Shown: positions 33,535 through 44,187 of the stretch, piece after piece | Layout of the letters: each line of letters opens with the position of its first letter | Position numbering within the stretch: the first letter of the stretch is position 1 | DNA from: Bacteroides zhangwenhongii | Lineage (GTDB): Bacteria > Bacteroidota > Bacteroidia > Bacteroidales > Bacteroidaceae | Direction: 5' to 3' | Length of the DNA: 64,000 bases | Assembly (NCBI RefSeq): GCF_009193325.2 | Contig: NZ_CP059856.1 | Span: 4,526,001 to 4,590,000 of the forward strand | Notes under the pieces: model-generated | What the model was told of the DNA's origin: nothing | Database searches by the model: none | The model's input: the letters and a program-made list of their open reading frames with translations, nothing else | Made by a program: the position numbers and the translations under genes

Positions 33535-35829
33535 TTAAAATCCCAAAGCCTTGATCATCTTATGGTTCAGGTGTCTGTTCTTGCCCTTGAACGGATAACA
33601 GTGTATATGTATGGCAGGATTGAAGTTCATTTCAATGATCGCATAGTTATCCGGTGTGGCAGGAGCATGAATATCCTGTATCATCATATCCAGTCCGGTA
33701 ATCTTCACGTTCAGAGCTTTTGCAGCTTCCACAGCAATAGCCTTGTACGAATCGTCTATATCGTCTGTAAAATCTATGCTGTCTCCTCCCGTACTGATAT
33801 TGGAGTTCTCACGAAGATAGACCACTTCCCTCTCTTTGGGTACAGTGTTGAAATCCATTCCCTGCTGCTTCAGAAACATTTCTTCCTCACGCCCCTTTCT
33901 GATTTTCTCCAAAGGGGTGCGATATCCTTTACCTCTGAGCGGATCTTCATTCTTCCTGTCTATCAGTTGTCCGATATTCAGAACACCGTCACCCGTCACA
34001 TTTGCCGGAACACGGTGAAGGATACCTACCACTTCATCATTGATGATGAATATCCTGAATTCCCTTCCCGGTATGAACTTCTCTATAAGCACCGTGTTGT
34101 CATGCTCAAAGGCTATCTGCAAGGCTGCCTTGAAGTCCGTTTCATCATAGTTGTGCTTCAGTATGGTTATACCCAATCCGAAATTGGTGGACTTAGGCTT
34201 GATTACCACAGGTTTCCCTGCATACAGGCGGTAGTCTGCCATACCTGCCTCCGGTGACGTGTATTCATAACCGCCCGGCACGCTTATTCCGGCACGTTCC
34301 AGCACCTTCTTCGTTACCACCTTATTTTCCATCATCAGTACAGACACGTATGAGTCCAGAGAGGTCTTGGTTGCCTGCATCACATATTCTTCCTTTTTAC
34401 CGTCAAACAGACGTATGAAATTTTCCTTACGGTCAAGTATTTCAAAACCTATCCCTTTAAGTATTGCAGCCTTCAGCAGAAGCTGTGTGGACATTTCCAT
34501 ATCCTCCAGTCCATGAAATCTGTAACCTCCGCTTATGGTGGTTTCCCTATACTGTCTTGCCTTTTCCAGATGGAACGGTACAAACCCCACCCTGTTTATG
34601 TTCTCATACAGTACCATGCCTATACGCTTCTCAGGATTCTGTACAAGGTACAGATTATGCTGCATCTCCTGACGGTAGATTTCATCGTCAAGCACCCCAT
34701 ATTCTGAGAGAATTCTCTCCATATCTTCTAAAATAGAAGTAGCTTTCTGCTGTACAGTGGTCGAGCAGCATTTCAACTCCTTCTTTTCGTCTCTTCCATA
34801 GCATGAAGCCATATCCTGATTACGTGTTGCCCTTTGCAGTTCTTCCTCCGTAAGACTTCCGTTCTCCTCCTTCAGCAGAGAATAGACAAGCAGAAGGTGA
34901 GAAAAATAAATGGCACTTGCACATACCCCCGATTTTGTAAACGGGTCAAGATCCACAATTCGTACCTCAATATAAGAAGGAGAACCATTATCCTTTTCCA
35001 GAAACTTGATACGGACCGGAAGATAAAGCTCGTGAGGTCCGTCAATACGGTTTTCCCTTATCAGTTTGTCAATAGACATATTATAGGCTTCAAGTGAGGA
35101 ATAATCGATGAAGAACTCCTCACGGTTACGATACCCTAATGGACTTGTCCTCAGACTGAGGCTTACCCCACACTTCATGGGCTGCTTTTCTCCCGTTTTA
35201 AGCGAAATCACATTCAGGGTTTCTTCTGCAAGCGGAGATTCACCGTACAGCCAGATAAAAAGCCAGCGGTATTTGAGAAAGTTCCTTACCACACGAAAAT
35301 ATACCGTTTCCCTGACCTCCTCCATAGAGCTGCCGCAAACACCGCTTTTTAGCAGAACGTCCATCAGTTTTTCCGAAAAAGAGAAATTGAAGTGTATTCC
35401 CGAAATAAGCTGCCTTTCCTTTCCGTAGGTTCCGGCAAGTTTCTGACGGTAATACTCCTTGTCCTTGAACTCTCCCGAATAATGTGCAATGGGTATCTCC
35501 TGATTCTCCTTCAATACAGGAGGAAGGCTCTGAGGCCAGAGAAGCTCATCGCCGATATTCTCCGTAACCACATCGTGCAGCGTTTCCATAAATCCCAAAG
35601 CCTCTCCTACACTTGGCAGCGGCGGAGTTATCATTTCCACCTGACTCTCTGAAAAGTCGGTGGTTATATAAGGGTGCTTCCCCTTGTCGCCAAATACTGC
35701 CGGGTGTGGAGTCAGGGCAAGCGTACCGTCCTGATTGACCCTGACATTTTCCTTTTCAAGTCCGAAACACCCCTCTCTAAGCAGATGGCTGTTCTGTTTA
35801 AGTATAAAGCAAAAATCCTGTGTATTCAT
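33535..35829 (-). CDS. gshF: bifunctional glutamate-cysteine ligase / glutathione synthetase
   Basis: Protein of 764 aa, the usual GshF length. Residues about 1-480 are the glutamate-cysteine ligase (GCFGLEKENVRVNQDG, SQVEMITPPLPSVGEAL, HFNFSFSEKLMD). The rest is an ATP-grasp glutathione synthetase (KPVVIKPKSTNFGLGITIL, DNTVLIEKFIPGREFRIFIINDEVVGILHRVPANVTGDG, IIEMNFNPAIHIHCYPF). It makes glutathione from Glu, Cys and Gly in the cytoplasm. The start overlaps the MATE stop by 4 bases, so both are co-transcribed. cysE (cysteine supply) follows. Confidence 0.95.
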   Translation of the reverse strand: MNTQDFCFILKQNSHLLREGCFGLEKENVRVNQDGTLALTPHPAVFGDKGKHPYITTDFSESQVEMITPPLPSVGEALGFMETLHDVVTENIGDELLWPQSLPPVLKENQEIPIAHYSGEFKDKEYYRQKLAGTYGKERQLISGIHFNFSFSEKLMDVLLKSGVCGSSMEEVRETVYFRVVRNFLKYRWLFIWLYGESPLAEETLNVISLKTGEKQPMKCGVSLSLRTSPLGYRNREEFFIDYSSLEAYNMSIDKLIRENRIDGPHELYLPVRIKFLEKDNGSPSYIEVRIVDLDPFTKSGVCASAIYFSHLLLVYSLLKEENGSLTEEELQRATRNQDMASCYGRDEKKELKCCSTTVQQKATSILEDMERILSEYGVLDDEIYRQEMQHNLYLVQNPEKRIGMVLYENINRVGFVPFHLEKARQYRETTISGGYRFHGLEDMEMSTQLLLKAAILKGIGFEILDRKENFIRLFDGKKEEYVMQATKTSLDSYVSVLMMENKVVTKKVLERAGISVPGGYEYTSPEAGMADYRLYAGKPVVIKPKSTNFGLGITILKHNYDETDFKAALQIAFEHDNTVLIEKFIPGREFRIFIINDEVVGILHRVPANVTGDGVLNIGQLIDRKNEDPLRGKGYRTPLEKIRKGREEEMFLKQQGMDFNTVPKEREVVYLRENSNISTGGDSIDFTDDIDDSYKAIAVEAAKALNVKITGLDMMIQDIHAPATPDNYAIIEMNFNPAIHIHCYPFKGKNRHLNHKMIKALGF

Positions 35830-37169
35830 ATACTGCTATATTGTATGTTTGATTCTTCAAGTTCCTTTTCCCTTTTTCTATATAATAGATAAAGTACAAT
35901 GCCCTTTATCACGCTAGTAAGCGATATGCTCCACCAGACACCATCTATTCCCATTCCCATACTTTTGCCAAGCAGAAGGGCAAGAGGTATCCTCATTGTG
36001 GTGAACACGATGCTCACGGTTGCAGGATATTTGGTAAGCCCCTGTCCGGTATAAGCTCCCGAAGTGAGTATTTCAAGTGTGGCAAACAGCTGTGAGAAGC
36101 CGACTATACGCAGATAGGCACTGCCTATTTCTATGGTGGCAGCCTCCTTCACGAAAAATGACAGTATGGTTTCCGGGAAAGCTAAAAATATGAATGTGGC
36201 AGGTATGGAAATACAATATCCAAGCCTGATGCTTGTACGATAGCATTTCCTAATCATATCCGTATTCCTTTCCCCGTAATATTGCCCTATCAGTATGGAG
36301 GTTGCCTGCATAAGACCGTTCATAAGAAGAAACGAAAGCGACTCTATCTGAAGACCCAGCTTCTGTGCGGCTATTGCATCTGTTCCCCATATACTTACTA
36401 TACGCCCGATGGCTATACCGATAAGCGAGAACAAAATACGCTGCATGGCAGGTGCTGTGCCTATTCCAAGTATTTTCCTGAGAAACTTGCGGGGTACCGC
36501 TTTTATACTCAAGGTAAGTTCAAGCCTATGTCTGAGAAGATATATCGCATACATCATGGCACCCCACTGTGAAAATGCCGTAGCCCATGCCGCACCTTCC
36601 ACTCCCAGTCCGAAATAAAATATAAACAGAGGGTCAAGAATGATATTGACGATATTCCCATAAAGTACCGCCCTGAACGAGAACTGTGTCTTTCCGTGTG
36701 CGTCTATAATGGCGGTAAACAAAAGGTTCATAAACATGATAAGAACAGTGATACTGCTTATCCTCAGATAGTTCTGAGCCATCGTGTTTACTTCCGGTCT
36801 TTCGATATTGAAAAGGGATATAAGAGGCTCTGCCAGCATAAAGACGAACAGGGCATAGAATATCCCCAACACGAATGTACTGCGTATTCCGCATGATATG
36901 AAGTGTTGTATTCTGTCCTTCTTTTCAGCCCCTATACTGTGTGAAACCGATACCATGGTACCAATGGTTATCACGCTTATCAAAGACCAACCCAACTTGA
37001 TATAAAATCCGGCTGTTCCAACAGCAGCCACTTCTCCGCTTCCCAGTTTCCCGACCCAGAACATATCCGTAATATCGTATGAGATCTGAAGACAGGATGA
37101 TAATATGATAGGGATTGCTATTCTCAGCAGTGATTTTCTTTTTTCTCTTTTTGCCGTTATCTGTTCCAT
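35826..37169 (-). CDS. MATE-family multidrug efflux transporter
   Basis: Membrane protein of 447 aa with about 12 hydrophobic segments in two halves. The N-terminal motif IAIPIILSSCLQISYDITDMFWVGKLGSGEVAAVGTAGF is typical of MATE proteins, and the C-terminal half repeats it (KLGLQIESLSFLLMNGLMQATSILIGQYYGE). It exports cationic drugs or conjugates using H+ or Na+. It lies between the arsR-type regulator and gshF, which suggests export of thiol-related or toxic compounds. An operator-like palindrome precedes it. Confidence 0.92.
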   Translation of the reverse strand: MEQITAKREKRKSLLRIAIPIILSSCLQISYDITDMFWVGKLGSGEVAAVGTAGFYIKLGWSLISVITIGTMVSVSHSIGAEKKDRIQHFISCGIRSTFVLGIFYALFVFMLAEPLISLFNIERPEVNTMAQNYLRISSITVLIMFMNLLFTAIIDAHGKTQFSFRAVLYGNIVNIILDPLFIFYFGLGVEGAAWATAFSQWGAMMYAIYLLRHRLELTLSIKAVPRKFLRKILGIGTAPAMQRILFSLIGIAIGRIVSIWGTDAIAAQKLGLQIESLSFLLMNGLMQATSILIGQYYGERNTDMIRKCYRTSIRLGYCISIPATFIFLAFPETILSFFVKEAATIEIGSAYLRIVGFSQLFATLEILTSGAYTGQGLTKYPATVSIVFTTMRIPLALLLGKSMGMGIDGVWWSISLTSVIKGIVLYLLYRKREKELEESNIQYSSI

Positions 37170-37181
37170 AGTTTATTTTAT

Positions 37182-37197
37182 ATCGTAAAAATACGAT
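37182..37197. promoter_or_regulatory. ArsR-type operator before the MATE-gshF operon
   Basis: ATCGTAAAAATACGAT is a perfect palindrome in its arms (ATCGTA/TACGAT) 12 bp upstream of the MATE start. The minus strand centre TATTTTTA resembles a -7 box. It matches the copies at 33463 and 37555. Confidence 0.7.
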
Positions 37198-37229
37198 GTT
37201 ATATACCAATAAAAAAACTCTTATTCAAA

Positions 37230-37538
37230 TCATAAGAGTTCTGAAAACAACTTCTTTGCCAAAAGCAGGCTTTCACGGTTAATACGATAGCAAACCTTTG
37301 GTGGAGCTATCTCGCCGTCTATCAGACCTACATCTTTCAGTACCTTCAAATGCTGTGATATGGTAGACTGCGCGATTGGCAATTCCGTTGTCAAGTCTCC
37401 ACAATAACAACAGGCATTATGGTTAGCCAACAACCTTACGATTGCTATTCGTGCCGGGTGGCTCAGAGCCTTTGCAAAACGGGCTGCCATCACGTCCCGG
37501 TCTTCAAAATGCTGTGCTTTACTATATGCCATAATCAC
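37230..37538 (-). CDS. ArsR-family winged-helix repressor
   Basis: Protein of 102 aa (MIMAYSK; alternative start at 37532). The winged helix includes KALSHPARIAIVRLLANHNACCYCGDLTTELPIAQSTISQHLKVLKDVGLIDGEIAPPKVCYRIN. CCYCGDL aligns with the CxCxDL metal-binding helix of ArsR, so As(III)/Sb(III), another soft metal or a thiol-reactive compound is the likely signal. It leads the arsR, MATE-gshF, cysE series and has a matching operator on its own -7 box. Confidence 0.9.
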   Translation of the reverse strand: MIMAYSKAQHFEDRDVMAARFAKALSHPARIAIVRLLANHNACCYCGDLTTELPIAQSTISQHLKVLKDVGLIDGEIAPPKVCYRINRESLLLAKKLFSELL

Positions 37539-37554
37539 TTCTCATTTTTAATTC

Positions 37555-37570
37555 ATCGCAAAATTACGAT
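37555..37570 (-). promoter_or_regulatory. arsR-type promoter and operator (autoregulation)
   Basis: ATCGCAAAATTACGAT. On the minus strand it reads ATCG-TAATTTTG-CGAT: a perfect -7 box inside an inverted repeat, 17-23 bp before the gene. Repressor bound here would cover the -7 box. Confidence 0.65.
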
Positions 37571-37666
37571 AAACGATTGAATCAACCAAATAATCGTGCG
37601 TTTTTTTCATCGAATTTTTCTTTTTTTAACCTATCACAATATCTAAAGTCTCGTATCTCAATGCAA

Positions 37667-37769
37667 AAAGAGGCTGTCTAATAAGTCCCCGAAAATGAAA
37701 ATCACCCCTGTCAGAGCTTATTCTGACGGGGTGAAATCGTAAAATTCAGATTTGTTAGACAACCTCTTT
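37667..37769. repeat. MITE-like element with IS-type ends
   Basis: AAAGAGGCTGTCTAA (37667-37681) and TTAGACAACCTCTTT (37755-37769) are inverted repeats with one mismatch, about 103 bp end to end. Inside is a strong hairpin, CACCCCTGTCAGA / TCTGACGGGGTG, that can act as a terminator between arsR and the methylase-helicase gene. The ends resemble those of common Bacteroides insertion sequences; there is no ORF. Confidence 0.65.
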
Positions 37770-37777
37770 AATCTGGA

Positions 37778-40700
37778 TTATATTTTTATTCCTTTCGAGC
37801 GGTTTTCCTCTCTTGTATATAATCCCTGACGTCCAATGACGATATGGTTGGCAATGGAGTTGCCAGACGAAGGTCGATCATTCGCTGGGCTGTGTATCTG
37901 CGGAGCATTTTCAGTATGTTGTGATGATTCGTACCGTACACTACTTGCATCCGGCTTGACCTCCTGCCTTTCATTCTCCTTTTCGGCAACTTCCGGTGTA
38001 GGCGGTGCAAGCTCCAACTGAATCTTACGGTCAAGCGCGGCAAGTTCGGATTTCAACTGTTTCAGTTCGTCTTCCTTCTTCCACACCTTGCCCGCTATCT
38101 CCTGCAACTGCGGAATCTCCTTTTCCAGCACCTCGTTCTTTGCCTTGTACTGGTCGATGATGGACGGAATCCTCTCCAATGCGTTCAGGAAGTTACGTGC
38201 GGCGGCTATCGGGTCTGCCATCGCCAGATGCCCGTTGTTGTAGGTGTACTTATAGTTTCCCTCCACCACAAAGCGGTTGTCGGTAAACTCCAGTCCTTCT
38301 TTGAGAATCCGCTCACTGACCACCTTTATCGGAAAACCGTAAAGTTCCCCGACAGCCTTGTACAGTCCGCCCGTCGTGGCGTTCTTGGCGATTTCCTGCA
38401 AACGCTTTCCGAGAACCTTCTCGTCGGTTGAATCCACGCCGTCCACCTTGACGGTATTCAGGCGATTGCCCTCATTATCCGTCCGCACAACCGAAAGAAA
38501 CCTGTTCCAGTCCTCCGTCATGGCATCAATGAAAGCCGTGTTGTTACGCAGTTCTCCCGTCTTGGATTCCAGTTTGAACTCCGAATCCCGCTTGCCCTTG
38601 TTGAACGACTTGCGTTCCCCTTCGAGTGAGGCGATACGCTTCTCCAACTTCGCTTTGTCAAGCAGGTCGGTATTGCCGGAAAGCAATGCCATATACTCCG
38701 AGAAGTTCATGCCCGATTTCTCGTCCATAGCCCCCTCGTCGATGGTACGTGCGCCCATAGCCCCGCTTTTGAGCTGCGAGATGAACGTCTGCTTGCAGTG
38801 CAGCAGGTTGAACTTGTAGCTGTCCAGTGACTTCTCCACGGCGTAAATGATGACATCCACGTTGTTTCCGGCAAAATGTTTGGCAATCTCATTGCCGGCT
38901 CTAACTCCACGTCCGTCACGCTGTTGCAGATCAGACGGTCGCCACGGTGTATCCAAATGATGGATGGCGACACACCGTTTCTGCGCGTTCACGCCCGTTC
39001 CGAGCATAGAGGTGGAACCGAACAATACACGCACCGTCCCGGCGTTCATGGCGTCTATCACTGCTTTGCGAGCCTTGTCCGTCTTGCACTCCTGAATGAA
39101 GCGCACCTCGCTTGCCGGTATGCCGTAATCCTCCGTCAGTTTTCGCTTTATCTCGCTGTACACGTTCCACCCGTCGCCCGGCTGGTATGTACCCAAATCC
39201 GAGAAAACGAACTGCGTGCCTTTCTGCGCGTCGTATTTATGGTAATACTCAGCTATCATCTTGGCGCAGTGGCTCGCCTTGTTGTCGGGGTGGTCTTCGT
39301 AATTGGGATCTATCATGCGCATATCCAAAGCCATCTTCCGCGCGTAGTCGGTAGCGATGAGCATCTTTGCCTTCTCCTCCGTTTCAGACAGCGGCAACCT
39401 GCCCAACAACGTGGCGTCGCCAGTCTTCGCAAATTCCATCAGCTGTTTGATGAAATATTCTTGGTCAGGTGTCGGCGGTATGTGGTGCAGTATCTCGTTC
39501 TTGTGCGGACGATCCACACCCACGTCCTCCGCCGTGCGGTAGTCGGTGATCTCATTGTAGAAGGCGGCAAGCTCCGGCACTTTGATGAAGTAGCGGAAAC
39601 GTTCCTTCTGCACCACGTTGTTTGTCACGTTGAACTCGAAGTCGGTTGTCTTCTTGGCGAAAATAGCCGCCCATGCGTCGAAGCAGCGGATGTCCTGCCG
39701 TTCCAGTTCCTTGGGACGCAGATACTTGAAGAGCAGGTACAATTCCGTCAGGCTGTTGGATATGGTCGTACCGGAGAGGAATGTCGCCCCCAAGTCCTTG
39801 CCAGTGCGCTCCTGTATGGTGCGTATTGCAAAGAGCATATTCAGGGCTTTCTGGCTCCCTTCCGAGTTTCCCAACCCCGCCACACGGTCATGCCGGGTGT
39901 TGAAAGTCAAGTTCTTAAATTGGTGCGATTCGTCAATGAAGATATGGTCGATACCCATCTGCTTGAAGTCCACCACGTCATCCGTGCGCGACTTGATGGC
40001 GTGTTCCACCTTCTCCAGCTTCGCTTCAAGGTTGTGTTTGCGTTTCTCCAGCCCTTTCAGCATCGCCCGCGACACGTTCTTGCCCTGCTGCCGCAGGACT
40101 TCGAGATTTTCCTCCACCGTGTCAAGTTCCGCTTGCAGTATGCGCTGCTGCAACTCCGGCGACTGAGGTATTTTCCCGAACTGGTCGTGCGACATAATGA
40201 CGCAATCATAGTCATTGTTCTTGATGTTGTTGAAGAAACGCACACGGTTGGCGGTCGAGAAGTCCTTTTCCGAAGCGTAGAGGATGCGGGCATTCGGATA
40301 GGCAGCCTGATAAGTGGCAGCAATCTCCGCCACATTGGCTTTCAGCCCGATAATCATCGGCTTGTGGGCGAGGCCCAGCCGTTTCATCTCGTGTGCTGCC
40401 ATGCACATTATCAGCGTCTTGCCGGTCCCCACCTCGTGGTCGCATATCCCGCCGCCATTCTGCTTGAGCATCCATACGCAGTCCTTCTGCGAGGGATAGA
40501 TGTCCTTCACGCCTCGGCTGGCCAGCCCCTTGAGGTCGAGGTCGGGGAAGGTCTGGTGAGAGCCGTCGTACTTTGGGCGCACGCAACAGTTGAACTTGCG
40601 GTTGTACATCGTCACGAGCCGTTCCTTGAACTCCGGCGACTGCTCTTCGAGCCATTCGGAGAAGCCGTTTCGTATCTCGTCAATCTTGGCGTTGGCGAGC

Positions 40701-43510
40701 TGTATGCCTTCGGCATCGCGCACCTTGATGTCGTTGCCGTTCTCGTCCTGGCCGATGCACTTCATCATGTCGGGACAGGTGTTGTGCAGGGCGTGCTTCA
40801 GCAAGCTCATGCCGTCGTAGTGGCGGTAGTAGCCCTTCACGCAGAACTCGTCCCATATCTTGATGTTCTTACGGTCGCATACGGCGGAGAACTCGTCCAT
40901 GCCGGGGGCGTAGGCGATGCGGACATCGGTCTCGTAGAGGTGGCTCATGTAGGCGGAGTAGATGCCCGTGGGTATCCACCTCTCGCCGAAGTTGAAGTCG
41001 AGTTCCTCAAAGGTGATGCGCTGTGGGGCGGCATCCTGCAATGCTTGCAACGCCTCTTTCGCCTCTGCCAGATGCTCATGCTCCCTGTTGTCGGCAATCC
41101 ATGCCTCGATACGCTCCGCCTTGTCTATGACATTCCCGGCTATGAAGCGGTCGCTGATTTCGTAGCCGTCCGCCAAGGGATTGAAATAGACCCTGCCGTG
41201 GAGGGCTGCAAGCAGTTCTTCCACGGTGGTGTCGGTGAGCGAGCGCATATAGTCGAGATGGACCGTGCCGTACTTGTTGAGTGAGGCGGACAGGGCTTCC
41301 TCCGGCGAGTCGGTTTGCACAATCTCGTCCATGGAGAATGACACGGGACGCTCGAAGATGTCGGCCTTGACAAACTGCCCGTTCTCCTCACGCTCCAAGG
41401 AAAGGATGTCGCGCCCTGCGGCGTCCATCAGCAGCAACTTCACGTTCTGCTTGGCGTTGAGGTGGCCATAGCGCAGGACAAACTCGTCGTAGTAGGTGTT
41501 GAGGTAGCCTCGCTGCGGCTTGTTCTCCTCGTGGTGCTCCGCCTCATAGCTGTACAGACGCTCGTAGGCATCGCGCAGGGAGATATAGAGCATCAGTTTC
41601 TCTTTCTGGAATCCGCTGAGGTCGGCAGGATGGAACATCGATCCGTAGGGCGTGAGGTCTTTCAGATAGCCCACGTTCCTTGCCGCATCGAGCACGATGG
41701 AGCCTTCACGATGGTGTGGCCCCAAGGTACGGTCGTAGGGATGCGGAGTAAGGTCAAGCGGTGACTGCTTTACATCTGCATGTGTCGGCTCTGCTTCAGA
41801 CAGCGGCTTTATCTCTCCCATAGGAGGGATGAAGGCGGGATTGAGCGTATCTTTCACGCCCAATCTCTTCAACTGCTCCTGACGATGGCGCTCCGCTTCC
41901 TGCCGCAGTGCCACCCGCCGTTCGGGTGTCAGCGTCATCATGGCCTCATAGAATCCGTTGATGGGCGGATTGTCCTCCCAGTTGATGTCCGCATAGATAT
42001 CGCCCGGCAGGGTTTCCTTATCTTCTTTGGGGGCATCGTCTGCATTTTTCTGTGAAGACTGCAATGATTCGCCGTCCTGCTTCTTCGGCATCTCCGCACG
42101 TGCTGGTGTGGGATTGTTCCCCTTTTGTGCCTGTTTGGCGACAGCGGACTTCTTCTTGTTCTTCGGGGCAGGCTTCTCTTGCGGAACGGTGTACTCCCAT
42201 AAATCAAAGAGGGTAAGTTGTACCGCCTTCCCTTCTGCGAAAAAATCTGTCGAAGGTTGTTCTTTCGGTTCTTCTTTGATCTGCGGGACTTCTTCCGCTA
42301 TTTTGATTTCCTTGGTTGCAGACGGAATGGCTTGGACAGGTATCTCTTCTGTCACACCCTTATAGTGTGCCACGTCCAATCGTGCAGCCAAATCAGCATC
42401 AATCCGCTTACGCAAATCCTCGGCGATTCCTGCTACACCGCCCTCGTGCAGATAGACCATAGCAGGCTTCCCGTAAGGGTCGGTGTCCAGTTTGGCACTG
42501 GTGTGTATGACCAATTCTGGATGCGCCAACAGGTAGCGGTTGGTTGTCACATGGGTATGGTTGTCCTTCACTGTCTGCGTCAACAGTTGGTCATCCTCTG
42601 TCAGTTCTTCCTTGCGACTGTTCTTCTGGAGGATAATCAGGTCGCAACCCACCTCGGTGTTGGCATTCTCGGTGAAGAGGTTGTTGGGCATACGCACCAC
42701 CGACAGCAGATCGGCATTCCTCATCATCAGGAAGCGGGTGCCGTTGTTGCTCTCGCTGTCCAGCACGCCCTGCGAGGTGAGGAAGGCGACGATGCCGCCG
42801 TCACGCACGGCATCGAGTCCTTTCAGGAAGAAGTAGTTGTGAATCTTCTTCGCCGCTGTCCGGTGCATGAGGGAACGCTTCTCGTACTCCGCATCGAACA
42901 CGGCGATGTCACCGAAGGGAATGTTGGACAGGGCAAGGTCGAAATGGTCGTTGAAAGGTCTTTCTATTTTCTCAAAACCTTCTATACGCACTTTCCGGTC
43001 GGGATGAAGATGGCGGAGCATCCTGCCCGTCAGCAGGTCCTTCTCGAAAGCCATCACATCGGCTTGGGGTGCGTAGCGCAGCATGGAGTCCACGAAAGCG
43101 CCCATGCCTGCCGACGGTTCCAGCAACCGTGCAGGCACGACACCGTGCCCCGCAAGCACGCCTGCGAGGGTATCGGTGATTTCCTTCGGGGTATAGAAGG
43201 CCGTGAGCACGGAGCCTTTCAGCGAATCGACATAACGCTTGTACTCCGTCTCGTCACGGCTGTTCTCACGGATAAGGCGGTGCAGTTCCGCCGTGGGGGC
43301 AAAGAGTTCGAGGTCGGATTTCGCCCAGTGGACGGCATCCGTCAGTTCCTTGGCGGGATTCAGGATGCACTTCAAGCCTCCGAAGCCGCAGTAGCTGCGC
43401 AGTATGTCGCGCTCGGCCTCGGTGGGGGTGCGCCCTTCCCGGTCAAGGAGGAAGGCCGTCCGTATCGCCTCAATGTTGTCCCTCAGTCGCTGCTTGCGGT
43501 TAAACGCCAT
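37778..43510 (-). CDS. giant DNA methylase-SNF2 helicase fusion of the ICE
   Basis: Protein of 1910 aa. The N-terminal part has an adenine-methylase fold: [29 protein letters not shown] near 140-170 and [15 protein letters not shown] near 190-205 (SNIPF in place of NPPF/Y). A linker rich in K, P and E follows (about 400-530). The helicase has [23 protein letters not shown] near 1022-1044, [25 protein letters not shown] near 1190 and a C-terminal helicase half with [41 protein letters not shown]. Similar proteins are common in Bacteroides ICEs and recall phage DarB-type antirestriction proteins. Likely role: protection of transferred DNA or DNA processing. Confidence 0.85.
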   Translation of the reverse strand: MAFNRKQRLRDNIEAIRTAFLLDREGRTPTEAERDILRSYCGFGGLKCILNPAKELTDAVHWAKSDLELFAPTAELHRLIRENSRDETEYKRYVDSLKGSVLTAFYTPKEITDTLAGVLAGHGVVPARLLEPSAGMGAFVDSMLRYAPQADVMAFEKDLLTGRMLRHLHPDRKVRIEGFEKIERPFNDHFDLALSNIPFGDIAVFDAEYEKRSLMHRTAAKKIHNYFFLKGLDAVRDGGIVAFLTSQGVLDSESNNGTRFLMMRNADLLSVVRMPNNLFTENANTEVGCDLIILQKNSRKEELTEDDQLLTQTVKDNHTHVTTNRYLLAHPELVIHTSAKLDTDPYGKPAMVYLHEGGVAGIAEDLRKRIDADLAARLDVAHYKGVTEEIPVQAIPSATKEIKIAEEVPQIKEEPKEQPSTDFFAEGKAVQLTLFDLWEYTVPQEKPAPKNKKKSAVAKQAQKGNNPTPARAEMPKKQDGESLQSSQKNADDAPKEDKETLPGDIYADINWEDNPPINGFYEAMMTLTPERRVALRQEAERHRQEQLKRLGVKDTLNPAFIPPMGEIKPLSEAEPTHADVKQSPLDLTPHPYDRTLGPHHREGSIVLDAARNVGYLKDLTPYGSMFHPADLSGFQKEKLMLYISLRDAYERLYSYEAEHHEENKPQRGYLNTYYDEFVLRYGHLNAKQNVKLLLMDAAGRDILSLEREENGQFVKADIFERPVSFSMDEIVQTDSPEEALSASLNKYGTVHLDYMRSLTDTTVEELLAALHGRVYFNPLADGYEISDRFIAGNVIDKAERIEAWIADNREHEHLAEAKEALQALQDAAPQRITFEELDFNFGERWIPTGIYSAYMSHLYETDVRIAYAPGMDEFSAVCDRKNIKIWDEFCVKGYYRHYDGMSLLKHALHNTCPDMMKCIGQDENGNDIKVRDAEGIQLANAKIDEIRNGFSEWLEEQSPEFKERLVTMYNRKFNCCVRPKYDGSHQTFPDLDLKGLASRGVKDIYPSQKDCVWMLKQNGGGICDHEVGTGKTLIMCMAAHEMKRLGLAHKPMIIGLKANVAEIAATYQAAYPNARILYASEKDFSTANRVRFFNNIKNNDYDCVIMSHDQFGKIPQSPELQQRILQAELDTVEENLEVLRQQGKNVSRAMLKGLEKRKHNLEAKLEKVEHAIKSRTDDVVDFKQMGIDHIFIDESHQFKNLTFNTRHDRVAGLGNSEGSQKALNMLFAIRTIQERTGKDLGATFLSGTTISNSLTELYLLFKYLRPKELERQDIRCFDAWAAIFAKKTTDFEFNVTNNVVQKERFRYFIKVPELAAFYNEITDYRTAEDVGVDRPHKNEILHHIPPTPDQEYFIKQLMEFAKTGDATLLGRLPLSETEEKAKMLIATDYARKMALDMRMIDPNYEDHPDNKASHCAKMIAEYYHKYDAQKGTQFVFSDLGTYQPGDGWNVYSEIKRKLTEDYGIPASEVRFIQECKTDKARKAVIDAMNAGTVRVLFGSTSMLGTGVNAQKRCVAIHHLDTPWRPSDLQQRDGRGVRAGNEIAKHFAGNNVDVIIYAVEKSLDSYKFNLLHCKQTFISQLKSGAMGARTIDEGAMDEKSGMNFSEYMALLSGNTDLLDKAKLEKRIASLEGERKSFNKGKRDSEFKLESKTGELRNNTAFIDAMTEDWNRFLSVVRTDNEGNRLNTVKVDGVDSTDEKVLGKRLQEIAKNATTGGLYKAVGELYGFPIKVVSERILKEGLEFTDNRFVVEGNYKYTYNNGHLAMADPIAAARNFLNALERIPSIIDQYKAKNEVLEKEIPQLQEIAGKVWKKEDELKQLKSELAALDRKIQLELAPPTPEVAEKENERQEVKPDASSVRYESSQHTENAPQIHSPANDRPSSGNSIANHIVIGRQGLYTREENRSKGIKI

Positions 43511-43946
43511 ACTCGGCCAGATAGAGTACGACAGCTCCCGTCAGTTCGCTGTACAGCAGGTCATAGTCCAACGACTGGGCGAAGTGGTCGTCGGACAGGT
43601 CGTAGATGGAAAACACGTTGTCCACCAAGGGCAGCAGCTTCGCGGTAAAGGCTTCCTGCTGCGTTTCTGGGATTTCGTAGGCAAACTCGTTCGTGATGAC
43701 CTCACGCAGGATGGCGTATTTGGAGTGGTGCAGCCCTTTCAGCAGGGTCTGCATCGCCAGTTCCTGCGCTCCCTCTATGGGATAGCCCCCACGGCGTGCC
43801 TGCTCGTAGGCGGTTGCGGCCAGGTCGGCACGGGTCTCGATGAAGGAGGCATCACCGGCCTGCTCAAAACGGTTCTCTTGAAGGTGTTTTCGCAGATAGA
43901 GGTGGTAGTACGACAGCTCTTTCCGCTTCTTTTCGTTCTTGTTCAT
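43500..43946 (-). CDS. DUF1896 family protein
   Basis: 148 aa from [29 protein letters not shown]; the longer ORF to 44042 adds a non-homologous-looking N-terminus. The rest ([57 protein letters not shown]) is the DUF1896 pattern of Bacteroides ICEs. Role unknown. The stop overlaps the start of the methylase-helicase gene by 11 bases, so the pair is probably coupled. Confidence 0.75.
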   Translation of the reverse strand: MNKNEKKRKELSYYHLYLRKHLQENRFEQAGDASFIETRADLAATAYEQARRGGYPIEGAQELAMQTLLKGLHHSKYAILREVITNEFAYEIPETQQEAFTAKLLPLVDNVFSIYDLSDDHFAQSLDYDLLYSELTGAVVLYLAEYGV

Positions 43947-44187
43947 GTCTATTCTTGGATTATAGTGGTGAATACTAAATGTCGGGATAGAAGAAAAAAA
44001 GCACTCCGGGTATCCCTCCCGAAGTGCCACCACTAAATCCAAAGTAAATCAGTCCGGTCTTAGAAGAACAAGAACGTTTTCGATAAGCCAGATGAGCAAT
44101 GATAAGCTCGCTTAATCATTGCCATGGCGAGAAAACGAAGGTTTAAAACCAACGATTAGACTTTGATTCAGTGGCGAAGGTACTCAT

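Noticed and set aside
38876..41284. 802-aa ORF on the plus strand
   Set aside because: It lies entirely antisense to the conserved methylase-helicase gene, has no recognisable domain, and arises from the GC-rich third codon positions of that gene.
42218..43648. 476-aa ORF on the plus strand
   Set aside because: Antisense to the N-terminal half of the methylase-helicase gene and the DUF1896 gene; no similarity to any family I know.
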